The position numbers and the translations under genes are program-made. From Pseudomonas paralactis (GTDB lineage: Bacteria; Pseudomonadota; Gammaproteobacteria; Pseudomonadales; Pseudomonadaceae), in assembly GCF_001439735.1 (NCBI RefSeq), contig NZ_JYLN01000001.1, positions 682,001 to 746,000 of the forward strand: a stretch of 64,000 nucleotides of DNA, in the 5' to 3' direction. Position 1 is the stretch's first letter. The number at the start of each line of letters is the position of its first letter. The notes beneath the pieces are model-generated. The model had not been told where the DNA came from and did no database searches. It was given only the letters and a program-made list of their open reading frames with translations. This document shows, piece by piece, positions 1 through 8,615 of this stretch.

Positions 1-69
1 GAACAACTCGGAAGCTGTCGCGACGATATGGGCCCGATTGCTCTGTGACTGCGCCTTGGTGATCTTCAT
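1..69 (-). CDS. TetR family transcriptional regulator, N-terminal fragment
   Basis: Only the first 23 codons lie in the window; the gene runs off the left edge. The peptide begins MKITKAQSQSNRAHIV and continues ATASELF, the usual opening of helix 1 of a TetR-type DNA-binding domain. It is divergent from the SDR gene at 195, and the 125 bp between them hold a large inverted repeat, as expected for an autoregulated TetR repressor controlling its divergent neighbour. The ligand cannot be inferred. The family call rests on a short stretch plus the operator context. Confidence 0.7.
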   Translation of the reverse strand, partial: MKITKAQSQSNRAHIVATASELF

Positions 70-107
70 GTCTGTGGTCCTGACAGCGTGCGAGATAGGC
101 ATATTAC

Positions 108-163
108 TATGATGTCGATCATAATCAAAACCGTTGACAGCTTTGATTATGATCGACATCATA
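108..163. promoter_or_regulatory. Double TetR-type operator over the divergent promoter
   Basis: Two 22-bp arms (108-129 and 142-163) are perfect reverse complements separated by 12 bp. Each arm contains a smaller palindrome of the form ATGAT-N4-ATCAT (109-122 and 149-162). A TTGACA -35 hexamer sits in the central spacer at 134-139 on the plus strand. A CATCAT at 157-162, 17 bp further on, could be the -10, so both elements of the SDR promoter would be covered by bound repressor. Assignment to the adjacent TetR protein is inferred. Confidence 0.75.
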
Positions 164-194
164 AAACCTCCTCGCACTCACAGAGCATCACACC

Positions 195-983
195 ATGAGC
201 ACTTCCAACACCGTTCTGATCACTGGCGCTTCGACCGGTATTGGCGCCGCCTACGCCGAACGCTTTGCCGCACGCGGCCACGACCTCGTACTGGTCGCCC
301 GTGACATCGCGCGCCTGGAAGCGCTCGCCGCCAGGCTGCGTGAGCACCACGCCGTCAGCGTTGATATCCTCCCGGCCGACCTGACCCAGAACGCTGACCT
401 GGCCGCAGTTGAAGCGCGCCTGCGTGAGGACGCCAACATTGGCACCCTGGTCAACAATGCAGGCGCCGCGCAGTCCGGCAGTTTTATTGAACAGTCCACC
501 GAAAGCGTCGCGCAGTTGGTCGCCCTCAACACCACGGCGCTGGTACGCCTGGCCAGTGCCATCGCCCCGCGCCTGGCGGCAGCGGGCAACGGCGCTATCA
601 TCAACATTGGCTCGGTAGTGGGCCTGGCCCCGGAATTCGGCATGACGGTATACGGCGCGACCAAGGCGTTCGTGCTGTTCCTGTCCCAGGGCATGAGCCT
701 GGAGCTGGCGCCCAAAGGCGTGTACGTGCAAGCCGTGCTGCCCGCCGCCACGCGTACCGAGATCTGGGAGCGTGCGGGCATTGATATCAACACCCTCACG
801 GACGTGATGGAAGTGGGTGATCTGGTGGACGCAGCGCTGGTCGGTTTCGACCGCCGCGAGCCGGTGACCATTCCGCCGTTGCAGGACGGCGCCCGTTGGG
901 ACGCGTTGCAGGCTGCGCGGCAAGGCTTGCTGGCGCAGATCAAGCAGTCCCAGGTTGCCGAGCGTTACCTGGCCAACGCCTGA
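195..983 (+). CDS. SDR family NAD(P)-dependent oxidoreductase
   Basis: This 262-residue protein is a classical short-chain dehydrogenase/reductase. It has a Rossmann glycine motif TGASTGIG near residues 10-17, an NNAG motif near residue 91, an IINIGSVVG strand carrying the catalytic Ser region, and the YGATK active-site motif near 154. It resembles the YdfG/DltE-like soluble SDRs; the substrate is unknown. The start ATG has an upstream purine-rich sequence and lies just after the TetR-type operator, so it is probably repressed by the divergent TetR regulator. The MDR reductase at 1045 follows 61 bp later on the same strand and may be cotranscribed. Confidence 0.9.
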   Translation: MSTSNTVLITGASTGIGAAYAERFAARGHDLVLVARDIARLEALAARLREHHAVSVDILPADLTQNADLAAVEARLREDANIGTLVNNAGAAQSGSFIEQSTESVAQLVALNTTALVRLASAIAPRLAAAGNGAIINIGSVVGLAPEFGMTVYGATKAFVLFLSQGMSLELAPKGVYVQAVLPAATRTEIWERAGIDINTLTDVMEVGDLVDAALVGFDRREPVTIPPLQDGARWDALQAARQGLLAQIKQSQVAERYLANA

Positions 984-1044
984 TCAACCGGTAGCAGGCG
1001 TGCTCCGCGCCTGCCCTTCTCACCGAAGCAACGAGCGTTGAACC

Positions 1045-2073
1045 ATGAAGGCATTTTCCATCGAACGGTACGGCAAGCAGCCCGGCCGCCTCATCGAGAC
1101 CCCCGCGCCTGTTGTGGGTGAGCATGACGTGCTGGTTCAGGTGCGGGCCAGCAGCGTCAATGTGCTGGATGCAAAGATCGCCAAGGGCGAATTCAAACTG
1201 ATCCTGCCCTATGCGTTGCCGTTGACACTGGGCAATGACCTGGCCGGCGTGGTGCTCAGCGTCGGCGCTGCGGTACGACGCTTCAAACCGGGGGACGAAG
1301 TCTACGCCCGCCCGCCCCAGCAACGTATCGGCACCTTCGCCGAGCGGATTGCCGTGCACGAAGACGCACTGGCGCGCAAACCCGACAACATCACTATGGA
1401 GCAAGCCGCGGCCCTGCCCCTGGTCGCGCTCACGGCGTGGCAGGTGCTGGTGGAAACCGCGAAGCTGAAGAAAGGCCAGAAGGTTTTCATTCATGCGGGC
1501 TCAGGCGGGGTGGGCAGTATCGCCATCCAGCTGGCCAAGCATTTGGGCGCTTTTGTCGCCACCACCACCAGCACCGCCAATGTGGAGTGGGTCAAGGCGT
1601 TGGGCGCGGATGTAGTGATCGACTACAAACAGCAAGCCTTCGAGGCCGTGCTGCGCGATTACGATGTGGTGCTGAACAGCCTGGGCCCGGATGCACTGGC
1701 CAAGTCACTGAAGATGCTCAAGCCCGGCGGTCAGCTCATCTCCATCTCCGGGCCGCCGACGCCCGCCTTCGCCCGCGCCCAGAACCTGCCATGGGCATTA
1801 GGCCTGGTCATGGGCCTGTTGAGCAGCGGTATCCGCAGGAAAGCACGCAAGCAAGGCGTGAGCTATGAGTTTGTCTTCATGCGTGCCAGTGGCGTACAAC
1901 TGGATGAAATCACCGCGCTGGTCGAGTCCGGCAGTATCCGGCCGGTTATCGACCGTACCTTTCCTTTCGAATCCACAGCGGCGGCCCTGGACTATGTCGA
2001 ACAAGGCCGCGCCAAAGGCAAGGTGGTGATCACGATGGAGACGACACCGCCCGACGCACACCCAGCCGGCTGA
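1045..2073 (+). CDS. MDR family NADP-dependent oxidoreductase (quinone oxidoreductase-like)
   Basis: The 342-residue protein is a zinc-independent medium-chain dehydrogenase/reductase. It has the N-terminal GroES-like fold (residues about 1-125, including the PLTLGNDLAGVV and FKPGDEV motifs) and a Rossmann domain with HAGSGGVGSIAIQLAK near 150-165. The family reduces quinones or enones with NADPH. With the SDR before it, it could form a small TetR-controlled detoxification unit; that is inferred from position only. Its last 44 bp overlap the end of the convergent transporter gene at 2030-2899. Confidence 0.88.
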   Translation: MKAFSIERYGKQPGRLIETPAPVVGEHDVLVQVRASSVNVLDAKIAKGEFKLILPYALPLTLGNDLAGVVLSVGAAVRRFKPGDEVYARPPQQRIGTFAERIAVHEDALARKPDNITMEQAAALPLVALTAWQVLVETAKLKKGQKVFIHAGSGGVGSIAIQLAKHLGAFVATTTSTANVEWVKALGADVVIDYKQQAFEAVLRDYDVVLNSLGPDALAKSLKMLKPGGQLISISGPPTPAFARAQNLPWALGLVMGLLSSGIRRKARKQGVSYEFVFMRASGVQLDEITALVESGSIRPVIDRTFPFESTAAALDYVEQGRAKGKVVITMETTPPDAHPAG

Positions 2074-2899
2074 TCCAAACCGCCCCCAGAATCACCAGGC
2101 CGCCCAGGGCCAGACGGCCCAGCGGTTCGTGCTGGTTCCAGATCAGCAGGTTCAGCAACAGCCCCACCGGCACATGCAGGTTGTTCATCACCGCCAGGGT
2201 GCCGCCGTTGACCAGGCAGGCGCCCTTGTTCCACCAGTACATGCCCAGCGCGGTGCTGACCAAACCAAGGAACACCAGCACACCCCATTGCAGCGGCGCT
2301 TGCGGCAAAAAATCGGCCTTGCCGAACAGCAGGAACGCCGGCAACACCACCAACAAGGCGCCCAGGTAGAAATAACCGAAACGCCGGAAGTGCGGCTGGT
2401 CACTGGGATAACGTGCCACCAGATGCTTGTACATGACTTGCCCGGCGGCGTAGGTGAAGTTGGCCAATTGCAGCAGCAAGAACCCCATCAGGAAGTGCGG
2501 GGTGATCTGATCGAAACGAATCACTGCCGCACCACCCACCGCTACCAGGGCCGCCACCAGCGCCCAGGGATTGAAGCGGCGATTAAGCGCGTCCTCGATC
2601 AGGGTCACATGCAACGGTGTGAGGATGGTGAACAGCAGCACTTCCGGCACCGTCAGCACACGAAAGCTCAGGTACAGGCATACGTAGGTCACGCCGAACT
2701 GCAATGCACCGATCACCAACATGCCGCGCATGAACGCAGGCTCCACCGAGCGCCAGCGGGTCAGCGGGATAAAGATCAGCCCGGCCAGCACTACCCGCAC
2801 CAGCACAGCGAAGTAGCTGTCGACGTGACCGGCGAGGTATTCGCCGATCAAGCTGAAGGAAAATGCCTGAATCAGAGTAACAACCAGTAAATAGCCCAT
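2030..2899 (-). CDS. DMT (EamA) family transporter
   Basis: The 289-residue protein consists almost entirely of about ten hydrophobic segments arranged as two EamA repeats, the pattern of drug/metabolite transporters in the inner membrane. The sequence resembles the carboxylate/amino acid/amine exporter subgroup, but the substrate cannot be stated. The initial MGYLLVVTLIQAF is the first membrane helix, which supports the start. The 3' end overlaps the convergent MDR reductase by 44 bp. The upstream region (2900-3102) contains the terminator of azoR. Confidence 0.88.
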   Translation of the reverse strand: MGYLLVVTLIQAFSFSLIGEYLAGHVDSYFAVLVRVVLAGLIFIPLTRWRSVEPAFMRGMLVIGALQFGVTYVCLYLSFRVLTVPEVLLFTILTPLHVTLIEDALNRRFNPWALVAALVAVGGAAVIRFDQITPHFLMGFLLLQLANFTYAAGQVMYKHLVARYPSDQPHFRRFGYFYLGALLVVLPAFLLFGKADFLPQAPLQWGVLVFLGLVSTALGMYWWNKGACLVNGGTLAVMNNLHVPVGLLLNLLIWNQHEPLGRLALGGLVILGAVWISRLGVRRAVSSPS

Positions 2900-2961
2900 G
2901 CGCGCCTCGTTTCGAATGGGCGCGACATTAAAGCTTTTCCAGCCTTGAAGAAACTCAAGGC

Positions 2962-2996
2962 AAAAAAAACCCGACCTCGCTAAAGCGGCAGTCGGG
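2962..2996 (-). terminator. Rho-independent terminator of azoR
   Basis: On the minus strand a hairpin with outer stem CCCGAC/GTCGGG (2970-2975 with 2991-2996) and an inner CGCT/AGCG pairing is followed by eight T residues (the A-run at 2962-2969). It lies about 105 bp after the azoR stop and before the next minus-strand gene. Confidence 0.85.
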
Positions 2997-3102
2997 CAGG
3001 AGCACTCAGGAGCAACAAGTGCAAAGGGAGGTTCGATACGCGTACTTGAAGGGTTGGCGTGGCGCTATATAAACAGCTCGCGATTATCTGGCGATTAACG
3101 GA

Positions 3103-3702
3103 TCACGCCACCTGTGCGAGCAAGGCTTTGGCATGGTTGATGCCTTTTTCCTGGAAGTCGCTGCTCAGGTTCACCCCTTCGGCATGAATGAAAGTCACGT
3201 CATGAATGCCGATAAAGGCCATGACCTGGCGCAGGTAGGGTTCCTGATGGTCCGAGGTGGCCCCGGTGTGAATGCCGCCACGGGCGGTCAGCACGATGGC
3301 ACGCTTGCCGGTCAACAAGCCTTGCGGCCCGGTGGCGGTGTACTTGAACGTGACGCCGGCGCGCAGCACGTGATCCAGCCAGGCTTTGAGGGTGCTGGGA
3401 ATGGCGAAGTTGTACATCGGTGCAGCCATTACCAACACATCGGCGGCGAGCAGTTCTTCGGTCAATTCGTTGGAGCGGTCCAGAGACACCTGTTCGCTGT
3501 CGTTACGCTGCTCTTCAGGTTTCATCCAGCCGCCAAGCAGGTTGGCGTCCAGGTGTGGAACCGGGTTGAGCGCCACGTCGCGCACGGTGATCTGATTGGC
3601 CGGGTGGGCAGCCCGCCATTGGCTGATGAACTGTTGGGTGAGCTGGCGAGAGATAGAATCCTGCTGGCGCGCACTGCTTTCGATGATCAGAACGTTGGAC
3701 AT
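3103..3702 (-). CDS. azoR: FMN-dependent NADH-azoreductase
   Basis: The 199-residue protein matches the flavodoxin-like AzoR family in length and sequence. It opens MSNVLIIESSARQQDSIS, the phosphate-binding loop for FMN, and has the MAAPMYNFAIPSTLKAWLD segment (residues about 93-111) and a later TARGGIHTG loop, both contacting the flavin. These cytoplasmic homodimers reduce quinones and azo compounds by a two-electron NADH reaction, giving protection against thiol-reactive stress. It is a monocistronic gene with its own terminator at 2962-2996 and a small palindrome in its upstream region. Confidence 0.92.
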   Translation of the reverse strand: MSNVLIIESSARQQDSISRQLTQQFISQWRAAHPANQITVRDVALNPVPHLDANLLGGWMKPEEQRNDSEQVSLDRSNELTEELLAADVLVMAAPMYNFAIPSTLKAWLDHVLRAGVTFKYTATGPQGLLTGKRAIVLTARGGIHTGATSDHQEPYLRQVMAFIGIHDVTFIHAEGVNLSSDFQEKGINHAKALLAQVA

Positions 3703-3801
3703 GGCTACGTAGGCTCCATCGGTAAAGGTTGTAAGTCGATGGAGAGAAGATTAACCAGGGCTCATTCGATTAAAAAGCGCAAAAAACTGCTATAACCCAT
3801 C

Positions 3802-3817
3802 TATAAATTTGTTTATA
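3802..3817. promoter_or_regulatory. Palindrome upstream of azoR
   Basis: TATAAA-TTTG-TTTATA is a perfect inverted repeat with 6-bp arms, about 100 bp ahead of the azoR start in an AT-rich stretch. Redox-sensing HxlR or LysR regulators often control azoR genes, so an operator is possible. AT-rich palindromes also arise by chance. Confidence 0.3.
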
Positions 3818-3853
3818 AGCGGAGTACGCCTGTGGACATGCTCCGCTATCGCT

Positions 3854-4168
3854 TTATTTGGGGCTGCAGTTCAAGGCGATGCGCATCTTGATGATGGAGC
3901 GGTTGAACCTGACCGTGCTGTTGGTGCTTTTGCCTGCCGGCACGGTGACGGTGCGACGGCGCGGTGATTCCGGGCCGTTGGTGAAGATTACCGAACACAC
4001 TGCATCCTGGTTGCCGTAGTTGTTTAGCTGAATCGAGCTGATGTCTGCGTCTACGTCGGAGGCGGTGTAATCAATGCTGACGCCATCGATCTTTTTCGTC
4101 ACGTCGATAGGGTAGGCAAATGCGCTCATCGGCAGCAGCGCCAGCAACACACAACACAATTTTCTCAT
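3854..4168 (-). CDS. Small exported protein of unknown function
   Basis: The start was set at the ATG at 4168, because GGAG lies about 9 bp upstream and the product then begins MRKLCCVLLALLPMSAFA, a standard Sec signal peptide cleaved before YPIDVTKK. A longer reading frame adds 16 unlikely residues. The mature part (about 86 residues) is beta-rich, with two cysteines (AVCSVIF and the final ALNCSPK) that could form a periplasmic disulfide. Homologues in Pseudomonas are, as I recall, sometimes labelled 3-phosphoglycerate kinase, which has no support in this sequence. It is divergent from the LysR gene at 4218. Confidence 0.75.
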   Translation of the reverse strand: MRKLCCVLLALLPMSAFAYPIDVTKKIDGVSIDYTASDVDADISSIQLNNYGNQDAVCSVIFTNGPESPRRRTVTVPAGKSTNSTVRFNRSIIKMRIALNCSPK

Positions 4169-4217
4169 TCGGCAGTCTCCAATAAGGACCGCCAGCTTAG
4201 GACAAGAGGAGCTCATC

Positions 4218-5141
4218 TTGAAAGCGCCCCGCGTTACCCTCGATCAATGGCGCACGTTGCAGGCCGTGGTTGACCACGGTGGCTTCGCCCAGGCGGCTGA
4301 AGCGCTGCACCGTTCGCAATCTTCAGTGAGCTACACCGTGGCCCGTATGCAGGATCAACTCGGCGTGCCGCTGCTGCGTATCGATGGGCGCAAGGCGGTG
4401 CTCACCGAGGCCGGCGAAGTGCTGCTGCGCCGCTCCCGCCAACTGGTGAAAAACGCCAGCCAACTGGAAGACCTCGCCCACCACATGGAACAGGGCTGGG
4501 AAGCCGAAGTGCGGCTGGTGGTGGATGCGGCCTACCCCAATGCCCGCCTGGTGCGCGCGCTGACAGCGTTTATGCCGCAAAGCCGCGGCTGCCGGGTGCG
4601 CTTGCGTGAAGAGGTGTTGTCCGGCGTCGAGGAGCTGCTGATCGAAGGCGTAGCCGACCTCGCGATTTGCGGTTTCAGTATCCCCGGTTACCTGGGCACC
4701 GAAATGAGCGATGTGGAGTTCATCGCCGTGGCCCACCCCGAACATGCGTTGCACCGTATGAAACGCGAGCTGAGCTTCCAGGACCTGGAAAGCCAGATGC
4801 AAGTGGTCATCCGCGACTCCGGTCGTCAGCAACCGCGCGACGTGGGTTGGTTGGGTGCCGAACAGCGCTGGACCGTCGGCAGCCTGGCCACCGCCGCCGC
4901 CTTCGTGGGCAGCGGCCTGGGCTTTGCCTGGCTGCCACGGCACATGATCGAGCGTGAACTGGCCGAAGGCGTACTCAAGCAACTGCCCTTGGAACAGGGC
5001 GGCAGCCGTCACCCAACGTTCTATCTTTACTCCAACAAGGACAAACCCCTGGGGCCGGCGACGCAGATTCTTGTGGAGTTGCTGCGCACCTTTGACACCG
5101 CCCCCCTGGACGCGCCTTTCGCCGCCCCCCGACAAGCCTGA
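4218..5141 (+). CDS. LysR family transcriptional regulator
   Basis: The 307-residue protein has an N-terminal winged helix-turn-helix (residues about 5-64, with GGFAQAAEALHRSQSSVSY as the recognition region) and a C-terminal effector domain with the usual two Rossmann-like lobes. The start codon is TTG at 4218, supported by AGGAG seven bases upstream. It could control the divergent small exported protein or the alpha/beta hydrolase that begins 14 bp after its stop. The effector is unknown. Confidence 0.9.
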   Translation: MKAPRVTLDQWRTLQAVVDHGGFAQAAEALHRSQSSVSYTVARMQDQLGVPLLRIDGRKAVLTEAGEVLLRRSRQLVKNASQLEDLAHHMEQGWEAEVRLVVDAAYPNARLVRALTAFMPQSRGCRVRLREEVLSGVEELLIEGVADLAICGFSIPGYLGTEMSDVEFIAVAHPEHALHRMKRELSFQDLESQMQVVIRDSGRQQPRDVGWLGAEQRWTVGSLATAAAFVGSGLGFAWLPRHMIERELAEGVLKQLPLEQGGSRHPTFYLYSNKDKPLGPATQILVELLRTFDTAPLDAPFAAPRQA

Positions 5142-5155
5142 AACGGAGTTCACCC

Positions 5156-5959
5156 ATGGCCTGGTTCGACCACGAAGGCTGCAGCCTGCACTACGAGGAA
5201 TACGGCCACGGCGCTCCGCTGATCCTGATTCACGGCCTGGGCTCCAGCAGCCAGGATTGGGAGCTGCAAGTGCCGGTACTGGCCCGGCACTATCGCCTGA
5301 TCGTGGTCGACGTGCGCGGGCATGGCCGCTCCGATAAGCCCCGCGAGCGTTACAGCATTCAGGGCTTCACGTTCGACCTGTTGGCCCTGATCGAACACCT
5401 GGACCTGCCAGCGGCCCACGTGGTGGGTTTATCCATGGGCGGCATGATCGCCTTCCAACTGGCGGTGGATGAACCCCTGCGGGTCAAGAGCCTGTGCATC
5501 GTCAACAGCGCGCCTGAGGTCAAGGTGCGCAGTGCCGACGACTATTGGCAGTGGGCCAAACGCTGGACCCTGGCCCGCGTGCTCAGCCTGAGCACCATCG
5601 GCAAGGCCCTGGGCGACCGACTGTTCCCCAAACCTGCACAGGCCGACCTGCGCCGCAAGATGGCCGAACGCTGGGCAAGCAACGACAAACGTGCTTATCT
5701 CGCCAGCTTCGACGCGATTGTGGGCTGGGGCGTACAGGAACAACTTTCGCGAATTACCTGTCCAACCCTGGTCATCAGCGCCGACCACGACTACACCCCC
5801 GTGGCGCAGAAAGAAATCTATGTAAAACTGCTGCCCGATGCGCGACTGGTGGTGATCGAAGATTCCCGCCATGCCACGCCCTTGGATCAACCCGAAGTCT
5901 TTAACGCGACCTTGCTCGATTTTCTAAAGACAGTCGAAACCACTACCCAGGATCACTGA
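5156..5959 (+). CDS. Alpha/beta hydrolase
   Basis: The 267-residue protein has the oxyanion-hole HGLGSSSQDW segment (near residue 25), the nucleophile elbow GLSMGG (Ser near 95), a catalytic acid in SADHDYTP and a C-terminal His in SRHATPLDQP, which is a complete serine hydrolase triad. It resembles the 3-oxoadipate enol-lactonase/BioH-like hydrolases, but the substrate is not determined. A good GGAG site precedes the ATG. It sits 14 bp after the LysR gene and 3 bp before ppiA, so the three probably form one transcript. Confidence 0.88.
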   Translation: MAWFDHEGCSLHYEEYGHGAPLILIHGLGSSSQDWELQVPVLARHYRLIVVDVRGHGRSDKPRERYSIQGFTFDLLALIEHLDLPAAHVVGLSMGGMIAFQLAVDEPLRVKSLCIVNSAPEVKVRSADDYWQWAKRWTLARVLSLSTIGKALGDRLFPKPAQADLRRKMAERWASNDKRAYLASFDAIVGWGVQEQLSRITCPTLVISADHDYTPVAQKEIYVKLLPDARLVVIEDSRHATPLDQPEVFNATLLDFLKTVETTTQDH

Positions 5960-5962
5960 CCC

Positions 5963-6526
5963 ATGCTGAAAAAAATCGCCTTCTTTGCCGGTTCCGTTTT
6001 GTTCGCTGCCAACCTGATGGCGGCCGAACCTGCCAAGGCGCCCCACGTATTGATCTCCACCACCAATGGCGACATTGAAATCGAACTGGACCCGGTCAAG
6101 GCGCCGATCAGCACCAAGAACTTCCTCGCCTATGTCGACAAGGGTTTCTACACCAACACGATTTTCCACCGCGTAATCCCGGGTTTCATGGTTCAGGGCG
6201 GCGGGTTCACCCAACAAATGTCGCAAAAACCGACTGAAGCACCGATCAAGAACGAGGCCAGCAATGGCCTGCATAACGTGCGCGGCACCCTGTCCATGGC
6301 CCGCACCAATGACCCGAACTCGGCCACCAGCCAGTTCTTCATCAACGTAGCCGACAATGCCTTCCTCGACCCGGGCCGCGATGCCGGTTATGCCGTGTTC
6401 GCCAAGGTGGTCAAGGGCATGGATGTGGTCGACATCATCGTCAACTCCCAGACCACCACCAAGCAGGGCATGCAGAACGTGCCAATCGATCCTGTGTTGA
6501 TCAAGTCGGCCAAGCGCATCGACTGA
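5963..6526 (+). CDS. ppiA: Peptidylprolyl isomerase A, periplasmic cyclophilin
   Basis: The 187-residue protein starts with a Sec signal peptide ([20 protein letters not shown]) followed by a cyclophilin domain. Diagnostic motifs are the [13 protein letters not shown] segment (catalytic Arg near residue 71) and the [14 protein letters not shown] stretch. It catalyses cis-trans isomerisation of prolyl bonds in the periplasm and assists folding of exported proteins. It lies 3 bp after the alpha/beta hydrolase. Confidence 0.92.
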   Translation: MLKKIAFFAGSVLFAANLMAAEPAKAPHVLISTTNGDIEIELDPVKAPISTKNFLAYVDKGFYTNTIFHRVIPGFMVQGGGFTQQMSQKPTEAPIKNEASNGLHNVRGTLSMARTNDPNSATSQFFINVADNAFLDPGRDAGYAVFAKVVKGMDVVDIIVNSQTTTKQGMQNVPIDPVLIKSAKRID

Positions 6527-6583
6527 GGTCTGCAGCTAGCTTCGCGTGGTGCCCATACGGCACCGCGCGCATTTGAAAGGAGA

Positions 6584-6598
6584 GCCCGCCCGGCGGGC
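6584..6598 (+). other. GC-rich hairpin between Shine-Dalgarno and start codon
   Basis: GCCCGCC-C-GGCGGGC is a perfect inverted repeat placed between the strong AAGGAG at 6577-6582 and the ATG at 6609. Linear spacing is 26 bases, too long for normal initiation. Folding this hairpin would shorten it to about 11. Confidence 0.45.
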
Positions 6599-6608
6599 GT
6601 CAAACCCA

Positions 6609-8441
6609 ATGCTCTATCGTCGCTTTGAACAACTGATCGATATTTTCCGCGACGCTCCCAGCGCGGCCCCTCCCGAAAAAGTCCTGCCCTTCTATCTCTA
6701 TTACCTGCGCCAGGTGTGGCCCTGCTTCGCCGCACTGCTGGTGGTGGGGCTGGTCGGTGCGCTTATCGAAGTGGCGCTGTTCAGCTACCTGAGCCGCATC
6801 ATCGACCTGGCCCAGGGCACACCGCCGGCGAATTTCTTCCAGATCCACAGCGCCGAGCTGATCTGGATGGCCGTGGTTGCCCTGCTGCTGCGCCCACTCT
6901 TCAACGGCCTGCATGACTTGCTGGTGCACCAGACCATCAACCCCGGCATGACCAGCCTGATTCGCTGGCAGAACCACAGCTACGTGCTCAAGCAGAGCCT
7001 GAACTTCTTCCAGAACGATTTCGCCGGGCGCATCGCCCAGCGAATCATGCAAACCGGCAACTCTTTGCGGGATTCGGCAGTGGCGACGGCAGAAGCCATC
7101 TGGCACGTGTCGATCTACGCCATCAGTGCCCTGGTGCTGTTTGCCGAGGCTGACTGGCGGCTGATGATCCCGCTGATCACCTGGATCGTCTGCTACAGCC
7201 TGGCCCTTCGTTACTTCGTACCACGGGTGAAGGAACGCTCGGTGATCTCCTCCGAGGCGCGCTCCAAATTGATGGGTCGAATCGTCGACGGCTATACCAA
7301 TATCACCACCTTGAAGCTGTTCGCCCATACGCAGAACGAACAGGAGTACGCCAAGCAAGCGATCATCGAACAGACCGAAAAAACCCAACTGGCCGCCCGC
7401 GTGCTCACCAGCATGGACACTGTGATCTGTATCTTGAACGGCCTGCTGATTGTGACCACCACCGGCCTGGCTTTGTGGCTGTGGACCCAGTCGCTGATTT
7501 CCGTGGGCGCAATTGCCCTGGCCACCGGCCTGGTGATCCGCATCGTCAACATGTCCGGCTGGATCATGTGGGTGGTCAACGGCATCTTCGAAAATATCGG
7601 CATCGTGCAGGACGGCTTGAAAACCATCGCCCAGCCACTGGCCGTGACCGACCGTGAAAACGCCCCGCGCCTGAAAGTCCCCCATGCCCAAGTGCACTTT
7701 GAGCAGGTGGATTTTCACTACGGCAAGAAGAGCGGGATCATTGGTGGCCTCAATCTCAACATTAAGGCCGGGGAAAAGATCGGCTTGATCGGCCCGTCCG
7801 GCGCAGGCAAGTCGACGCTGGTCAACCTGCTGTTGCGCCTCTATGACCTGCAAGGCGGGCGCATCCTGATCGACGGCCAGAACATCGCCGACGTGGCCCA
7901 GGAAAGCCTGCGCGCCCAGATCGGCATGATCACCCAGGACACATCACTGCTGCACCGTTCGATCCGCGACAACCTGCTGTATGGCAAACCCGACGCAACC
8001 GACGAAGAGCTCTGGGCTGCTGTGCACAAGGCTCGCGCCGATGAGTTCATCCCGCTGCTGTCGGATTCCGAGGGCCGCACCGGGCTGGACGCCCATGTGG
8101 GTGAGCGCGGGGTGAAACTCTCCGGCGGTCAACGTCAACGTATCGCCATCGCCCGTGTGCTGCTCAAGGACGCGCCGATCCTGATCATGGACGAAGCCAC
8201 CTCGGCATTGGACTCGGAAGTGGAAGCGGCAATCCAGGAGAGCCTGGAAACCCTGATGCAGGGCAAGACGGTGATTGCGATCGCCCACCGGTTGTCGACC
8301 ATTGCGCGAATGGACCGCCTGGTAGTGCTGGAGAAAGGCCAGATTGCCGAAAGCGGCAGCCATTCCGAGTTGCTGGCGCAGGGCGGGCTTTATTCGCGAT
8401 TGTGGCAGCACCAGACCGGCGGATTTGTCGGAATAGACTGA
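6609..8441 (+). CDS. ABC transporter, fused permease and ATP-binding domains
   Basis: The 610-residue protein is a half-transporter of the exporter type. A membrane domain with about six helices (residues about 40-330) is followed by a nucleotide-binding domain with Walker A GPSGAGKST (near 400), signature LSGGQRQR, Walker B LIMDEATSALD and the H-loop IAHRLST. It should dimerise in the inner membrane and export a substrate I cannot name; it resembles the MsbA/MdlB-like group. The ATG at 6609 fits the family start MLYRRFEQ. A GTG at 6546 would add 21 residues. A hairpin separates the ribosome-binding site from this ATG. Confidence 0.9.
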   Translation: MLYRRFEQLIDIFRDAPSAAPPEKVLPFYLYYLRQVWPCFAALLVVGLVGALIEVALFSYLSRIIDLAQGTPPANFFQIHSAELIWMAVVALLLRPLFNGLHDLLVHQTINPGMTSLIRWQNHSYVLKQSLNFFQNDFAGRIAQRIMQTGNSLRDSAVATAEAIWHVSIYAISALVLFAEADWRLMIPLITWIVCYSLALRYFVPRVKERSVISSEARSKLMGRIVDGYTNITTLKLFAHTQNEQEYAKQAIIEQTEKTQLAARVLTSMDTVICILNGLLIVTTTGLALWLWTQSLISVGAIALATGLVIRIVNMSGWIMWVVNGIFENIGIVQDGLKTIAQPLAVTDRENAPRLKVPHAQVHFEQVDFHYGKKSGIIGGLNLNIKAGEKIGLIGPSGAGKSTLVNLLLRLYDLQGGRILIDGQNIADVAQESLRAQIGMITQDTSLLHRSIRDNLLYGKPDATDEELWAAVHKARADEFIPLLSDSEGRTGLDAHVGERGVKLSGGQRQRIAIARVLLKDAPILIMDEATSALDSEVEAAIQESLETLMQGKTVIAIAHRLSTIARMDRLVVLEKGQIAESGSHSELLAQGGLYSRLWQHQTGGFVGID

Positions 8442-8530
8442 TTTCATTGGATAGGTGCGTGGGCAATTCCGAACAATTCTGACAGTTTTCTCTATCGAGC
8501 TGGTCTTGCGACACAATCCTGCTGTACTGC

Positions 8531-8556
8531 AATCAGGCCCCAGGAGGGCCCTGATT
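8531..8556. other. Hairpin between ABC transporter and aqpZ
   Basis: AATCAGG (8531-8537) pairs with CCTGATT (8549-8555), with further G/C pairing inside. No strong T-run follows. It could be a weak terminator of the ABC gene or part of the aqpZ leader. Confidence 0.4.
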
Positions 8557-8615
8557 TAGGCGGCAGGGAAGCCACAAAGACCGTTAATCAGATAGAGCAA
8601 TCTAAGGAAGTGTTC

